Positions 23,007 to 31,539 of a stretch of DNA of 39,542 nucleotides are shown one piece after another. The DNA comes from a virus, in the IMG/VR virus record IMGVR_UViG_3300021964_009322, positions 1 through 39,542 of that record. One strand, given 5' to 3'. The notes under the pieces are model-generated. The model searched no databases. It was not told the DNA's origin and saw only the letters and a program-made list of their open reading frames with translations. The first letter of the stretch is position 1, and each line of letters begins with the position of its first letter. The position numbers and the translations under genes are program-made.

Positions 23007-24073
23007 TGGACCAAGATACTATTAAAAAAGTAGAACTCTCAATTGAGAAGTTGAAAGAAAAAACATCAAGAATTTACCTTATGGTTCAAGATACTAAAGG
23101 TAACGCAAAGGCAGGTATTCGTCATACTTACCAAATCGCATTAACATTGAAAGATAACGGTTTCAATCCAATCATTTTACATGAGTCTACTGATTATACT
23201 GGAGTAGGAGAATGGTTAGGTGAAGAATACATGGAAATCCCCCATCAGGCAATTGAAGGTCAAAACCTACAAATCTCTCCTGAAGATTTTGTTGTTGTAC
23301 CTGAATTATATGGTCACGTAATGGAACAGATTAAAAATTTACCATGTGGTAAAATTGTACTTTGTCAATCGTATGATTATATGTTAGAGACAATTCAACC
23401 AGGTATGAATTGGTCTATGAATGGATTCCTAAAAGGGATTACTACAAGTGAACCTCAAAAGGTTTATATCAATGGTATCATGAAAAATACTACAGTTGAT
23501 ATCATCAAACCTCTAATCCCTGAGATATTCACAAAAAAACCTATCCCACCGAAACCAATCATTGCAATCCACACTCGTGACCAAAGAGATACCATGAAGA
23601 TTATTAAGTCATTTTACTTAAAATATCCTCAATTTAGATGGGTCACTTTCCGTGACATGAGAGGTCTTTCACAAGAAGAATTTGTAACAAATCTACAGGA
23701 ATCATTTGTTTCTGTTTGGGTTGATGATATTAGTGGTTTTGGAACATTCCCATTAGAAAGTATGGCTTGTGGTACACCAGTAGTCGGTAAAGTTCCAAAT
23801 ATGAAACCTGAATGGATGACAGACACTAACGGTGTATGGTCATATGAAACCAATAATATGGTTGATATTATCGCTGAATACACTCAGAATTGGTTGGAAG
23901 ATAATATCTCTGAACAACTTTACACAACGGGTATTGAGACAGCATCTTCGTATCAAAATAAAACTGAATTTGACTCTGAAGTAGTTTCAATATTCTCCAC
24001 TTACTTAGATGTGAGACTCCAGAATTTCCAATCACAATTAGATAAACTTACAGTAACAGAAGAAACAGAATAA
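23006..24073 (+). CDS. Glycosyltransferase, GT4-like (355 aa)
   Basis: Residues about 20-50 (SRIYLMVQDTKGNAKAGIRH ... QIALTLKDNGFNPIILHES) form a GT-B N-terminal domain. The C-terminal domain carries GFGTFPLESMACGTPVVG, the E-x7-type donor site typical of GT4 enzymes, preceded by VSVWVDDISG. Between them, PIIAIHTRDQRDTMKIIKSF replaces the usual FVGR strand. Donor and acceptor are unknown. The gene is followed by a GT2-like gene after 2 bases, so the two probably act in one pathway. Confidence 0.8.
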   Translation: MDQDTIKKVELSIEKLKEKTSRIYLMVQDTKGNAKAGIRHTYQIALTLKDNGFNPIILHESTDYTGVGEWLGEEYMEIPHQAIEGQNLQISPEDFVVVPELYGHVMEQIKNLPCGKIVLCQSYDYMLETIQPGMNWSMNGFLKGITTSEPQKVYINGIMKNTTVDIIKPLIPEIFTKKPIPPKPIIAIHTRDQRDTMKIIKSFYLKYPQFRWVTFRDMRGLSQEEFVTNLQESFVSVWVDDISGFGTFPLESMACGTPVVGKVPNMKPEWMTDTNGVWSYETNNMVDIIAEYTQNWLEDNISEQLYTTGIETASSYQNKTEFDSEVVSIFSTYLDVRLQNFQSQLDKLTVTEETE

Positions 24074-24075
24074 CT

Positions 24076-24873
24076 ATGAAAGATATATCAGTAATCCTAC
24101 CTGTTGAGAGTTCAAAACATAAGAACTTCTCAGATTTGTTTACAAACGCAATCGTTTCAGTAATAAATCAATCCGTACAACCAAAAGAGTTGGTTTTAGT
24201 ACACACAAATGAAGAATCATTAGTCAACTATCTGAATGATTTTGACTTCAGTGGTTTAACAGTAAACATGGTTGAAAATAAAGGTAATTCGGACTTTGCT
24301 TCTCAAATGAACTTAGGCGTTGAAAATGCAACATCAGAATGGGTTTCATTTTTAGAGTTTGATGATGAGTATTCATCAATTTGGTTCAAGAATGTCCAAG
24401 ACTATATCACCGCACACCCCGATGTTAAAGCATTCCTTTCATTAGTGGTTGACGTAGATGAAAGAGGTACTTTCGCTGGATTCACTAACGAAGCAACATT
24501 CGCAGCATCTATGAATAGTGAGATTGGATATTTAACCAATGAAGTATTATTAGATTATCAAAATTTCCAATCTGCGGGTATGGTGATTCAAAAAGAAACA
24601 TACCAAACATTAGGTGGTTTCAAACCATCAATGAGGTTAACCTTTGTTTATGAATTCTTATTACGATTAACATATAATTCTACAAGAATTATGACTATCC
24701 CAAGAATTGGATACAAACACCTTAATATGAGAGAGGGTTCAATTTTTTGGAATTACAAAAATGGTAGTAAAAAAGTGACTGAAGATGAAGTTAAATTTTG
24801 GTTAGAGTCAGCAAAGAAAGAACATTTCTTTACCGAAGATAGAAACATAAAATACGAACCTGAAAATGTTTAA
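24076..24873 (+). CDS. Glycosyltransferase family 2-like (265 aa)
   Basis: It has the GT2 pattern SVILPVESSKHKNFSDLFT, then VISVINQSVQPKELVLVH-type strand-helix-strand and SDFASQMNLGVENATSEWVS, with LEFDDEYSS as the metal-binding acidic site. Later come AGMVIQKETYQTLGGF and MRLTFVYEFLLRLTYNS, matching the acceptor half of GT2 enzymes. The motif is EFDDE rather than the common DDD, but it is acceptable for the family. No membrane segment is visible. It overlaps the late sigma gene start by 1 base (TAATG), so the last glycan gene and the sigma factor are coupled. Confidence 0.75.
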   Translation: MKDISVILPVESSKHKNFSDLFTNAIVSVINQSVQPKELVLVHTNEESLVNYLNDFDFSGLTVNMVENKGNSDFASQMNLGVENATSEWVSFLEFDDEYSSIWFKNVQDYITAHPDVKAFLSLVVDVDERGTFAGFTNEATFAASMNSEIGYLTNEVLLDYQNFQSAGMVIQKETYQTLGGFKPSMRLTFVYEFLLRLTYNSTRIMTIPRIGYKHLNMREGSIFWNYKNGSKKVTEDEVKFWLESAKKEHFFTEDRNIKYEPENV

Positions 24874-25628
24874 TGCTTTTATCAGGAAATACAAATTCTC
24901 CGGAACCTACCCCAACTAAAAAAAGGGGTAGGAAGCCGAAGACTACGACAAATTATTTTGACGTTAGAGAGGAACGAGCAGTCATAAGGTTCCTTTCCGC
25001 CTCTACCTATCAGGAGAAGAATGAGATATATAACGAATACCTCAGAGCACCCCTTGACAAGATGATTGAATCTATTATTAGACGTTACAAACTTTACCGT
25101 AAAGGTATGGAATTTCAAGACATCCATGTAGATACCCACTCATTCTTGATTACTAAAGTAGACAAATTTAAACCAGCAAAAGGTAAGAAGGCTTATTCTT
25201 ATTTTGGTACCATATGTAAAAATTATTTGATGGGTCAAATCATCAAAGACCAAAAAGACCAAAACAGAAAAATATCTTACGAAGACATCTCAACATCTTT
25301 AGAAAACAGACCTGATTTAATTTATCACTTAGAACACGATAAGATTGAACCTAGTCAAGTCATAAAACATTTCTTAAAAGAAATGGAAGACTTTATGGAA
25401 GAAACCAACCTTAACAAAAATGAGGTTAAACTAGGATATGCATTGTTAGAGCTTTTTGAAAACTATGAAACCATTTTTATTGGGACTGACAACAACAAGT
25501 TCAATAAAAATATCATCCTTCTTTCATTAAGAGAGATGACAAATATGTCAACCAAAGAGATTAGAACCTCAATGAAAAAATACAAGACATTGTATTACGA
25601 ATTAGTGAAAAAAATCAATAATTTATAA
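24873..25628 (+). CDS. Late transcription sigma factor, T4 gp55-like (251 aa)
   Basis: The middle of the protein (residues about 70-150) has the reduced sigma region 2 pattern: IIRRYKLYRKGMEFQDIHVD, then TKVDKFKPAKGKKAYSYFGT and ICKNYLMGQIIKDQKDQNRK. This fits T4 gp55, which binds host RNA polymerase core and reads the late -10 element. The N-terminus adds a basic Pro-rich tail (PTPTKKRGRKPKTTT) with an AT-hook-like GRKP core, probably for DNA contact. The rest is helical. I infer control of the late genes here, probably through the TATTTATNNTAA boxes. The gp33 and sliding-clamp genes that assist gp55 in T4 are not in the window. Confidence 0.7.
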   Translation: MLLSGNTNSPEPTPTKKRGRKPKTTTNYFDVREERAVIRFLSASTYQEKNEIYNEYLRAPLDKMIESIIRRYKLYRKGMEFQDIHVDTHSFLITKVDKFKPAKGKKAYSYFGTICKNYLMGQIIKDQKDQNRKISYEDISTSLENRPDLIYHLEHDKIEPSQVIKHFLKEMEDFMEETNLNKNEVKLGYALLELFENYETIFIGTDNNKFNKNIILLSLREMTNMSTKEIRTSMKKYKTLYYELVKKINNL

Positions 25629-25643
25629 AATTTGTTCCAAAGA

Positions 25644-25650
25644 TATTTAT
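25644..25650 (+). promoter_or_regulatory. TATTTAT box before the 25656 gene
   Basis: The sequence is TATTTATAAGTA, directly followed by ATG at 25656, so the box ends only 5 bases before the start codon. It is a near match to the TATTTATNNTAA form with one extra base. It lies at the boundary between the early-looking string and the tail module. Confidence 0.5.
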
Positions 25651-25655
25651 AAGTA

Positions 25656-26033
25656 ATGGGACGACCAAAGAAAAAAGAAATATCGTTAAATAAAGACTCT
25701 GTTTTAAGTCTTATGCAAGAAATCTACAATGAACTTGTAGAACAAAGGTCTACTGCAGTAAGAATACAAAACAAAATGTTGGCAATGCTCAAAGACCCGA
25801 AAGACATGACTGTAATCGGTCCAGTAATCAAAGAACAACAAAAGATTATTAACGATACTATTGAGAAGAAACTATCATTATCAAAACTACAATCTTCTAT
25901 TTGGGGGAAATCCGAAAACACCTCAGATGAAAACTTCAGTATTTCTGATATGGATGATGATGTTCTTTCAGCATTAATTCAAAAAGATTCCGATACAAGT
26001 AAAGATAACTCTGAAGGGTATAAATTAGAATAA
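25656..26033 (+). CDS. Small basic-start protein of unknown function (125 aa)
   Basis: The N-terminus MGRPKKKEISL has an AT-hook core (GRP followed by lysines). The rest is helical: SVLSLMQEIYNELVEQRSTA, then IINDTIEKKLSLSKLQSSIW, then an acidic, Ser/Asp-rich tail (SDMDDDVLSALIQKDS). A DNA-binding N-terminus and a long helical middle could fit a small terminase-like or transcription-associated protein. No family is recognised and I do not assign either. It follows the sigma factor and precedes a large structural gene. Confidence 0.5.
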   Translation: MGRPKKKEISLNKDSVLSLMQEIYNELVEQRSTAVRIQNKMLAMLKDPKDMTVIGPVIKEQQKIINDTIEKKLSLSKLQSSIWGKSENTSDENFSISDMDDDVLSALIQKDSDTSKDNSEGYKLE

Positions 26034-26045
26034 AATTACACTCCA

Positions 26046-28001
26046 ATGGGTACTGACTTAAACAAAGATTATAAAGATATAAAGTCTAAGATTCAGGCGT
26101 ATCAAACTACTAATGAATCAAAAAAAGATTTATCTCAAATCATCAAAGATAATTTAGGGGATAACTTTGAGGAATCAAAAAAGAATCACTTTAGTAGTTT
26201 AAACGAGTGGGGCGACACTGTTGATGGAATGACTCAACAGAAGAAAAAGCAAATGCAAGACATTGCTAAAACTCAGTTAGACCAACTCACAGAAATTTTT
26301 ATGGTATCCGTTAAAAGTGCAGATGGAACTATTGGTTCTTTGAAATCTGTGGATAAATTAATTGATATCTACAATGACACAATCCTGAACACCAAAGACA
26401 GGATTCGTGAAATCTTTATTAAGGAAACTATATCATCTTTAGGTTGTTCCGAAGAACAGACGTTTAGTACGTCGCCAATCTACCTAAGAGTACAATCAGT
26501 GGACCTATACAAAAAATTACTGAATAACCCTGATGGTGATACTGAGTCTTTATTATTTGAATCTCAAACAACACCTAACGGAACCGTACCATATTCAATG
26601 AATAAAGAGTTATACAATCGCACACAAAATTTGGGTATTTCATTCTCACAGGAGTACGGTAACCAATACCAAGGAGCGTCCAAAAATGGTATTATGAATA
26701 TCACCTATGTTGACCAAGATAATAACGGTAACTTGGGTGATTATTTAAAGATTGATTTACAGAACAATCCTAATAACGTTAACAGTGTTACTCAATTCCT
26801 AACAGACTATTACACATCAATCAATATGGTTGATATTGATGAGTTAATCACTGTTATAATGGATAACTTAACCAATGCAGTTTCATTTGATTTAGGTGTG
26901 GATATCAATTTCAAAGAACAAGAGAGTAAATTAATGAGATTATTACAAAGAATCTTAGGTCTATGTTTTGATACTACTAAAGAGATTGATGTTTCAGGTA
27001 TAGCCAAAGTATCGGCATTAGATAATGTTGATGAAAGTTTCTTTGATTTTACAAATACAGAATTAAGAAATATTGAAAGTGAACTTGAAGATTACGTTAA
27101 AGGTGTTGTTGAATTTACTGACTGTGATAACGTTAAATTACCGATGGATAATCAAGCGGTTATTAATTACATCAAAGATGCCAGAGGAGAAACTACGGAA
27201 AAAAATAAGTTAAATAAAATGGTAGAGGCTTTAGATAAGTTGTCTGAAAACGAAGAGTGGAAGTTACAAATTCCAAGTATCAACATCAATGCGGCCATCA
27301 AGTTTGACTTATTGGGTATCATCCCTAAGAGTATTATGCAAGTTCTTTTATCACCTAAAAACCTATTAGGGTTTATGACTATGTTTAAAGCAATTCAAAA
27401 CAACATAGTAGACCTTATAGAAGATTTGGAAGATTTCTTCTTAACATTCAAATCTTTCTTAATTGAAGTGATGAGTAAAATTGGGTCCATATTTGTTGAA
27501 GAACTTTTTAAGAATATCAAAAATAACTTAGCACAGTTAGTAAGACTTATTATTACAGATATTGCTAAGGAATCAAGAGATGCAAGAGCCAAAATGATTT
27601 TTACAGTACTTGAAACTGTAATTATTCTCGCGGATGGATTCTTAGACTGGCGACAATGTAAGTCAGTGGTTGATGAACTATTTAAACTACTACAGATTGC
27701 AGGTAGAAATTTAGATTTAGGTCTACCATCATTTGCACTGTCATTATCAAGATTCCTACCAGGGATGTCAGAGACAAGAGTATATACTAACTTTATAGAG
27801 GAGATGCAAAAAAGTGGAGTTCCAACTGGTGACTTACCAGACGGTTCACCTAATATTGCATTACAAGCCAACTTTTCTCTTATCAAAGGTCAATTCAAAG
27901 AAATGCACGAAAACGGTAAGACAGAAGTCAGTTTAGACCCTATAAGTATTATCGGTGGTAGCACAACAGGGGTTGTTAAAGCATATGGAAAATCATATTA
28001 A
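26046..28001 (+). CDS. Large helical structural protein, probably tail/baseplate (651 aa)
   Basis: The product is long and mostly helical, with an acidic Lys-rich N-terminus (NKDYKDIKSKIQAYQTTNESK) and a C-terminal half of amphipathic helices (PKSIMQVLLSPKNLLGFM, IVDLIEDLEDFFLTFKSF, VRLIITDIAKESRDARAK). The hydrophobic helices are short and interspersed with charged residues, so they look amphipathic rather than transmembrane. It stands two genes upstream of the gp5-like hub gene, and its size is in the range of T4 baseplate wedge proteins. Similar large proteins sit beside gp5-like genes in aquatic T4-like phages, but I cannot match a specific T4 protein. The next ATG follows after 1 base. 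Confidence 0.55.
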   Translation: MGTDLNKDYKDIKSKIQAYQTTNESKKDLSQIIKDNLGDNFEESKKNHFSSLNEWGDTVDGMTQQKKKQMQDIAKTQLDQLTEIFMVSVKSADGTIGSLKSVDKLIDIYNDTILNTKDRIREIFIKETISSLGCSEEQTFSTSPIYLRVQSVDLYKKLLNNPDGDTESLLFESQTTPNGTVPYSMNKELYNRTQNLGISFSQEYGNQYQGASKNGIMNITYVDQDNNGNLGDYLKIDLQNNPNNVNSVTQFLTDYYTSINMVDIDELITVIMDNLTNAVSFDLGVDINFKEQESKLMRLLQRILGLCFDTTKEIDVSGIAKVSALDNVDESFFDFTNTELRNIESELEDYVKGVVEFTDCDNVKLPMDNQAVINYIKDARGETTEKNKLNKMVEALDKLSENEEWKLQIPSININAAIKFDLLGIIPKSIMQVLLSPKNLLGFMTMFKAIQNNIVDLIEDLEDFFLTFKSFLIEVMSKIGSIFVEELFKNIKNNLAQLVRLIITDIAKESRDARAKMIFTVLETVIILADGFLDWRQCKSVVDELFKLLQIAGRNLDLGLPSFALSLSRFLPGMSETRVYTNFIEEMQKSGVPTGDLPDGSPNIALQANFSLIKGQFKEMHENGKTEVSLDPISIIGGSTTGVVKAYGKSY

Positions 28002-28002
28002 T

Positions 28003-28206
28003 ATGGAGAATCAAGAAAAAATACAAACCATTATTTCAGATTACAAAAATAGAAGTAATTCTGACTTGAAATATGCATTGACTGAACTTAGCCAAGATTT
28101 TGAGGAAACAAAGTCATTACTCATAAAACTTTCAACACACTTAGATTCCACAGAAAAAATCTATAACGATATCTTGAAAGAATATAAAAACAGAGGTAAT
28201 AAGTAA
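28003..28206 (+). CDS. Small coiled-coil protein (67 aa)
   Basis: I chose the ATG at 28003 (MENQEKIQTIISDYKNRSNS) because it begins 1 base after the preceding stop. The ATG at 27985 and GTG at 27955 would overlap the upstream gene. The product is almost wholly helical with heptad-like hydrophobics (ALTELSQDFEETKSLLIKL). It is probably a small partner or chaperone of the baseplate proteins. It overlaps the next ATG in a TAATG junction. Confidence 0.5.
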   Translation: MENQEKIQTIISDYKNRSNSDLKYALTELSQDFEETKSLLIKLSTHLDSTEKIYNDILKEYKNRGNK

Positions 28207-29765
28207 TGGCGATAACACCATCACAACAAAGTTTTAATTCAGGTCTCAATCTACCCTTGAATTTTAGACAAATTATCTTCCAAGGTACTGTGGTAGATAA
28301 TCAGGACCCTTTCATGCTTGGTAGAATACGTGTTTATCCTGAAGACCAAAATATTTCTAATCGTTTGGGTTCTATACCAAATTGGGACGAAACTAAAGAT
28401 AAATGGACAGATAAAGACCCTTTTGTGTTCCTTCCTCTTCTTCCATACTTTGTGTATCAGGTACCCAAGGTTAACGAATATGTACATATTTTATACACTA
28501 ACCCACAGATAAAGACCCTTAAAAACCAATATTACGTTCAAGGACCATTCTCATCACCAACGAGTATTTTCTTTGAAGATTCTGACTCAGCAAAAACATT
28601 CCTTAATGCTGGTGCACAAAATAAAAAATACCAACCGTTAAAGAATAAGTCAGGAGAACTATATGAACCGAAAACTAAAGGTGTTTTCCCTGAACCTGGT
28701 GATGTTGCAATTATGGGTAGAAACAATACTGACGTGGTATTGAAAGATGGTGAGATTTTAATTCGTGCAGGTAAACACAACAGGTTCAATCGTAAACAAC
28801 TACCAACTGCAAAAACAGACAGAGCATTTATTCAGTTAACACAATATAACACAAAAGAACAATATGCAGGTGTTAAGACACGATATAAGATTAATCAAGA
28901 AGATACCAACATAAAAAAATTAATAGAGTACGAAATTTTTAATCCTGAAAATATTTTCAGTGCGTTTACAGGACAAATTATATTATACTCAATTGAACCT
29001 GATGAATCTTCTGGTTCCACAAGGGTATCTAGCGTTACTGTGGCATCAAACCTTGAAAGTTTTAAAAGGATTCAGTACATCAAGCAATTTAATAGTCTGT
29101 CTTTGTTTCAAGTAGCCAAACTTGTTAATTCATTCATTAACGATGTCATGAAGGGTAGAATGGAGAGTGGTTTAACTATTAATAACCAATACCCTTTGTA
29201 TTTCCGTCCAAATCCGCAAAACACAAAAGTGGTTAGAGAAATCAACTCAAATACTGATTTTGAATCATACGCCAATTTAACAATGTTATTTCCCTTAATT
29301 AAACCGACAGAATTCTCAAGTAACATCATGGGTGGAGGATTAGTCTACGATAAAAAAGGAAAATCAACAAGACCTACAAAAATTGAAAAGGAGAAGTTTA
29401 GACCCAAACAGATTCTTAATCAGGATAACACTGTGGGTATTATGGGTGCCAACCAACTTTATTTATTAGCACACGATAGTGTGAATCCAAGTAAATCTAA
29501 GATTAACTTAGCAGATACCATCTACGGTATTGACCAAACAAAATTAGTCAATGAAATACAACCAAAAACTTCATCGGTAGTGAGAGGTGAAGAATTGTTA
29601 CAACTTATAGAACTCATTGTAAGATTCTTAGCCACTCACGTACATCCATACCCCGGTATGCCACCTGTACCTGTAACTACTGACGGTACAAGAGTTGAAG
29701 ACTTATTGAAAGAGCTATTAGAATCAAGTACTAAAATATTAAATAAAAATATTCGTATAAACTAA
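28206..29765 (+). CDS. Baseplate hub protein, T4 gp5-like OB-fold, no lysozyme domain (519 aa)
   Basis: Residues about 25-115 match the gp5/VgrG-type OB-fold: IIFQGTVVDNQDPFMLGRIR, VYPEDQN, FLPLLPYF and NEYVHILYT. A second beta-rich part includes PEPGDVAIMGRNNTDVVLKD and ILIRAGKHNRFN. The C-terminus has FLATHVHPYPGMPPVP, a pattern common in such hub/spike proteins, then a helical tail. T4 gp5 carries a lysozyme domain between OB-fold and needle. No lysozyme catalytic region is visible here, as in many non-enteric T4-like phages. It probably forms the base of the tail spike. Confidence 0.75.
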   Translation: MAITPSQQSFNSGLNLPLNFRQIIFQGTVVDNQDPFMLGRIRVYPEDQNISNRLGSIPNWDETKDKWTDKDPFVFLPLLPYFVYQVPKVNEYVHILYTNPQIKTLKNQYYVQGPFSSPTSIFFEDSDSAKTFLNAGAQNKKYQPLKNKSGELYEPKTKGVFPEPGDVAIMGRNNTDVVLKDGEILIRAGKHNRFNRKQLPTAKTDRAFIQLTQYNTKEQYAGVKTRYKINQEDTNIKKLIEYEIFNPENIFSAFTGQIILYSIEPDESSGSTRVSSVTVASNLESFKRIQYIKQFNSLSLFQVAKLVNSFINDVMKGRMESGLTINNQYPLYFRPNPQNTKVVREINSNTDFESYANLTMLFPLIKPTEFSSNIMGGGLVYDKKGKSTRPTKIEKEKFRPKQILNQDNTVGIMGANQLYLLAHDSVNPSKSKINLADTIYGIDQTKLVNEIQPKTSSVVRGEELLQLIELIVRFLATHVHPYPGMPPVPVTTDGTRVEDLLKELLESSTKILNKNIRIN

Positions 29766-29766
29766 G

Positions 29767-29778
29767 TATTTATAGTAA
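29767..29778 (+). promoter_or_regulatory. Candidate late promoter TATTTATAGTAA
   Basis: An exact match to TATTTATNNTAA, beginning 1 base after the stop codon of the hub gene and ending 9 bases before the ATG at 29788. The first 17 bases (TATTTATAGTAAAAAYG) are nearly identical to those at 7397. Confidence 0.6.
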
Positions 29779-29787
29779 AAACGAATA

Positions 29788-31254
29788 ATGTCAATTTACA
29801 AGTCATATTTCAAACGTAACGATACGTTAATCTTTAATTCTTATACCAACACAGGTAGAAACCCTGTTGTTGAACTTTTCTTTGGTAGAGTAGATAATCT
29901 AAACTCACCTAAAGGTTATTCACGTTTTATTTTTGACATTGACTTAACTGAACTTCAGACAAAACTTTCTAATGGTGAAATCTCAACAGGTTGTACTGCA
30001 GATATGACACACACTCTTCGTATGACGAATACATCGTCTTTTGATATGGAGTTGTTGAACTCTACATGGTCCAACGGTAGAAGAAGAGCAACATCATTTG
30101 ATTTAGTATTGTTCCGTATCCCTAAAGTTTCAGGTGCAACTGGTAACCCACAAACATGGGACGAGGGTGTAGGTGAAGATTATTACAATGTAAATGACGT
30201 GTTTGAAGGTAATAAGTCTTTCTCTGATAGACCAGTAAATTGGTATCAAAGAAGTACAGTAAAGAATTGGTCTCTTCCCGGCATCTATGACAATTCAAAC
30301 GGAAACTCAAACTCAGGTTTAAACTATTCAGGTCTTACCATTGTAGATACTCAACATTTTGAGTTTGGTAATGAGGATATTGAGTTTGACATGACCAACG
30401 AAATTAATAACATACTTACAGGTGCAACCACAGGTGTGACTGGTTGGGGTGTAGCATTTGTACCTGAAGTTGAAAACATCACAGGTATGACTGAGAATTA
30501 TTCTGTTGGGTTCTTCTCTCGTCACACACAAACATTCTACGAGCCTTATTTGGAAACAAATTACGACGACTTGATTCAAGATGATAGATATACTTTCTAT
30601 CAAGGAAAATCAAATAAACTTTACTTATACGCTTACGTTAACGGTAATCCAATTAACTTAGACAACGACCCCGTTGTTGATATTATAGACGACAATGACG
30701 ATATCATATATACACTAACAGGGTGTAGTAGAACTAAAGGGGTTTACGAAATTACTGTACCACCAATTACAGGTGTGACTTCAGTACCTTGTATGTTCTA
30801 TGATAATTGGAGAGAGTTATCTTACAACGGTGATTCAATATCTGCGATTGAAAACGAATTTGTACTTCTTAAAAGTGGAGATTACTTCACGTTAGGAACG
30901 AGAACAGAGGAACCATCTTTATATGGTTTTGACTTCAACGGTATCCTACAAAATGAGAAAATCCTCAATACTGACATTAGAAAAGTCAATGTAACCCTTA
31001 AAAAGGCTTACACCGCCAAAGAAGTACTTAAACATGTAGATTGTTACTACAGAGTTTACGTGAAAGAAGGTAGTACAGAGGTTCAGGTTCAAGATTGGAC
31101 ACAAATCAACCGAACCGCAGACGGATACTACTTCGTATTTGATACGACAGACAAGATACCAAATGAATATTTTATAGATATTAAGGTGAACACCGACCGC
31201 GAAGTGAATACTTATAAAAGAGAACTACAATTCCAAATCGTTAACAAGAAATGA
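29788..31254 (+). CDS. Beta-rich virion protein with DNRLRE-like region (488 aa)
   Basis: Residues 1-265 have the pattern of DNRLRE-like beta-sandwich domains: TLIFNSYTNTGRNPVVELFFG, SRFIFDIDLTELQ, then WGVAFVPEVEN and FFSRHTQTFYEPYLE, with the Arg and C-terminal Tyr-Leu-Glu seen in that family. After residue about 270 come further Ig-like beta segments (NKLYLYAYVNGNPINLD; VNVTLKKAYTAKE; EYFIDIKVNT). It is transcribed from its own TATTTATNNTAA box and followed by a small basic protein (ATGA overlap). I infer that it is a tail or fibre-associated structural protein. No catalytic motif is seen. Confidence 0.6.
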   Translation: MSIYKSYFKRNDTLIFNSYTNTGRNPVVELFFGRVDNLNSPKGYSRFIFDIDLTELQTKLSNGEISTGCTADMTHTLRMTNTSSFDMELLNSTWSNGRRRATSFDLVLFRIPKVSGATGNPQTWDEGVGEDYYNVNDVFEGNKSFSDRPVNWYQRSTVKNWSLPGIYDNSNGNSNSGLNYSGLTIVDTQHFEFGNEDIEFDMTNEINNILTGATTGVTGWGVAFVPEVENITGMTENYSVGFFSRHTQTFYEPYLETNYDDLIQDDRYTFYQGKSNKLYLYAYVNGNPINLDNDPVVDIIDDNDDIIYTLTGCSRTKGVYEITVPPITGVTSVPCMFYDNWRELSYNGDSISAIENEFVLLKSGDYFTLGTRTEEPSLYGFDFNGILQNEKILNTDIRKVNVTLKKAYTAKEVLKHVDCYYRVYVKEGSTEVQVQDWTQINRTADGYYFVFDTTDKIPNEYFIDIKVNTDREVNTYKRELQFQIVNKK

Positions 31255-31505
31255 GAAAAGTAAAAATTACAGAGGCACAGTTAGAAGAAATCGTCAGAAG
31301 AGTTATTGACGAAAAGAAAAAGTCTAAGAAGAAAAAGAAAGATACGACGTTATGTTCTCGTGGTAAAAACGCTGCAAAAGCAAAATATGATGTTTACCCA
31401 TCCGCATATGCCAATGGTTATGCGGTCCAAGTCTGTAAAGGCAAGATGCCTGGATTGGACGGGAAAAAAAGATGTTCAGGAAAGTATTGTTCAGGTAAGA
31501 AATAA
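31251..31505 (+). CDS. Small, very basic, Cys-containing protein with head-targeting-like N-terminus (84 aa)
   Basis: Residues 1-21 (MRKVKITEAQLEEIVRRVIDE) form an amphipathic helix that shares KITE(A/S)QL and the VI(D/S)E end with the protein encoded at 38181. Next is a run of lysines (KKKSKKKKK), then a conserved small-phage-protein pattern CSRGKNAAKAKYDVYPSAYA and CKGKMPGLDGKKRCSGKYC, with four Cys. I recall the YPSAYAN pattern from many aquatic phage proteins of unknown function. The strong positive charge and the N-terminal peptide suggest a DNA-associated protein packed in the head, with the peptide possibly removed by the prohead protease. This is inference. Confidence 0.65.
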   Translation: MRKVKITEAQLEEIVRRVIDEKKKSKKKKKDTTLCSRGKNAAKAKYDVYPSAYANGYAVQVCKGKMPGLDGKKRCSGKYCSGKK

Positions 31506-31517
31506 TTCTTATCTTTG
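31487..31517 (+). promoter_or_regulatory. Bacteroidota-type promoter (TTG-N20-TATCTTTG)
   Basis: TTG at 31487-31489 and TATCTTTG at 31510-31517 are 20 bases apart. This fits the Bacteroidota housekeeping consensus of TTG/TTTG at -33 and TANNTTTG at -7. The box is followed by the ATG at 31540. It lies partly in the end of the preceding gene. Confidence 0.55.
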
Positions 31518-31539
31518 TGTTTGTAAAAAAAATTGTGTC

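Noticed and set aside
28206-29765. Lysozyme domain in the gp5-like hub protein
   Set aside because: No glutamate/aspartate lysozyme active-site pattern was seen after the OB-fold; the middle is beta-rich and the end helical.
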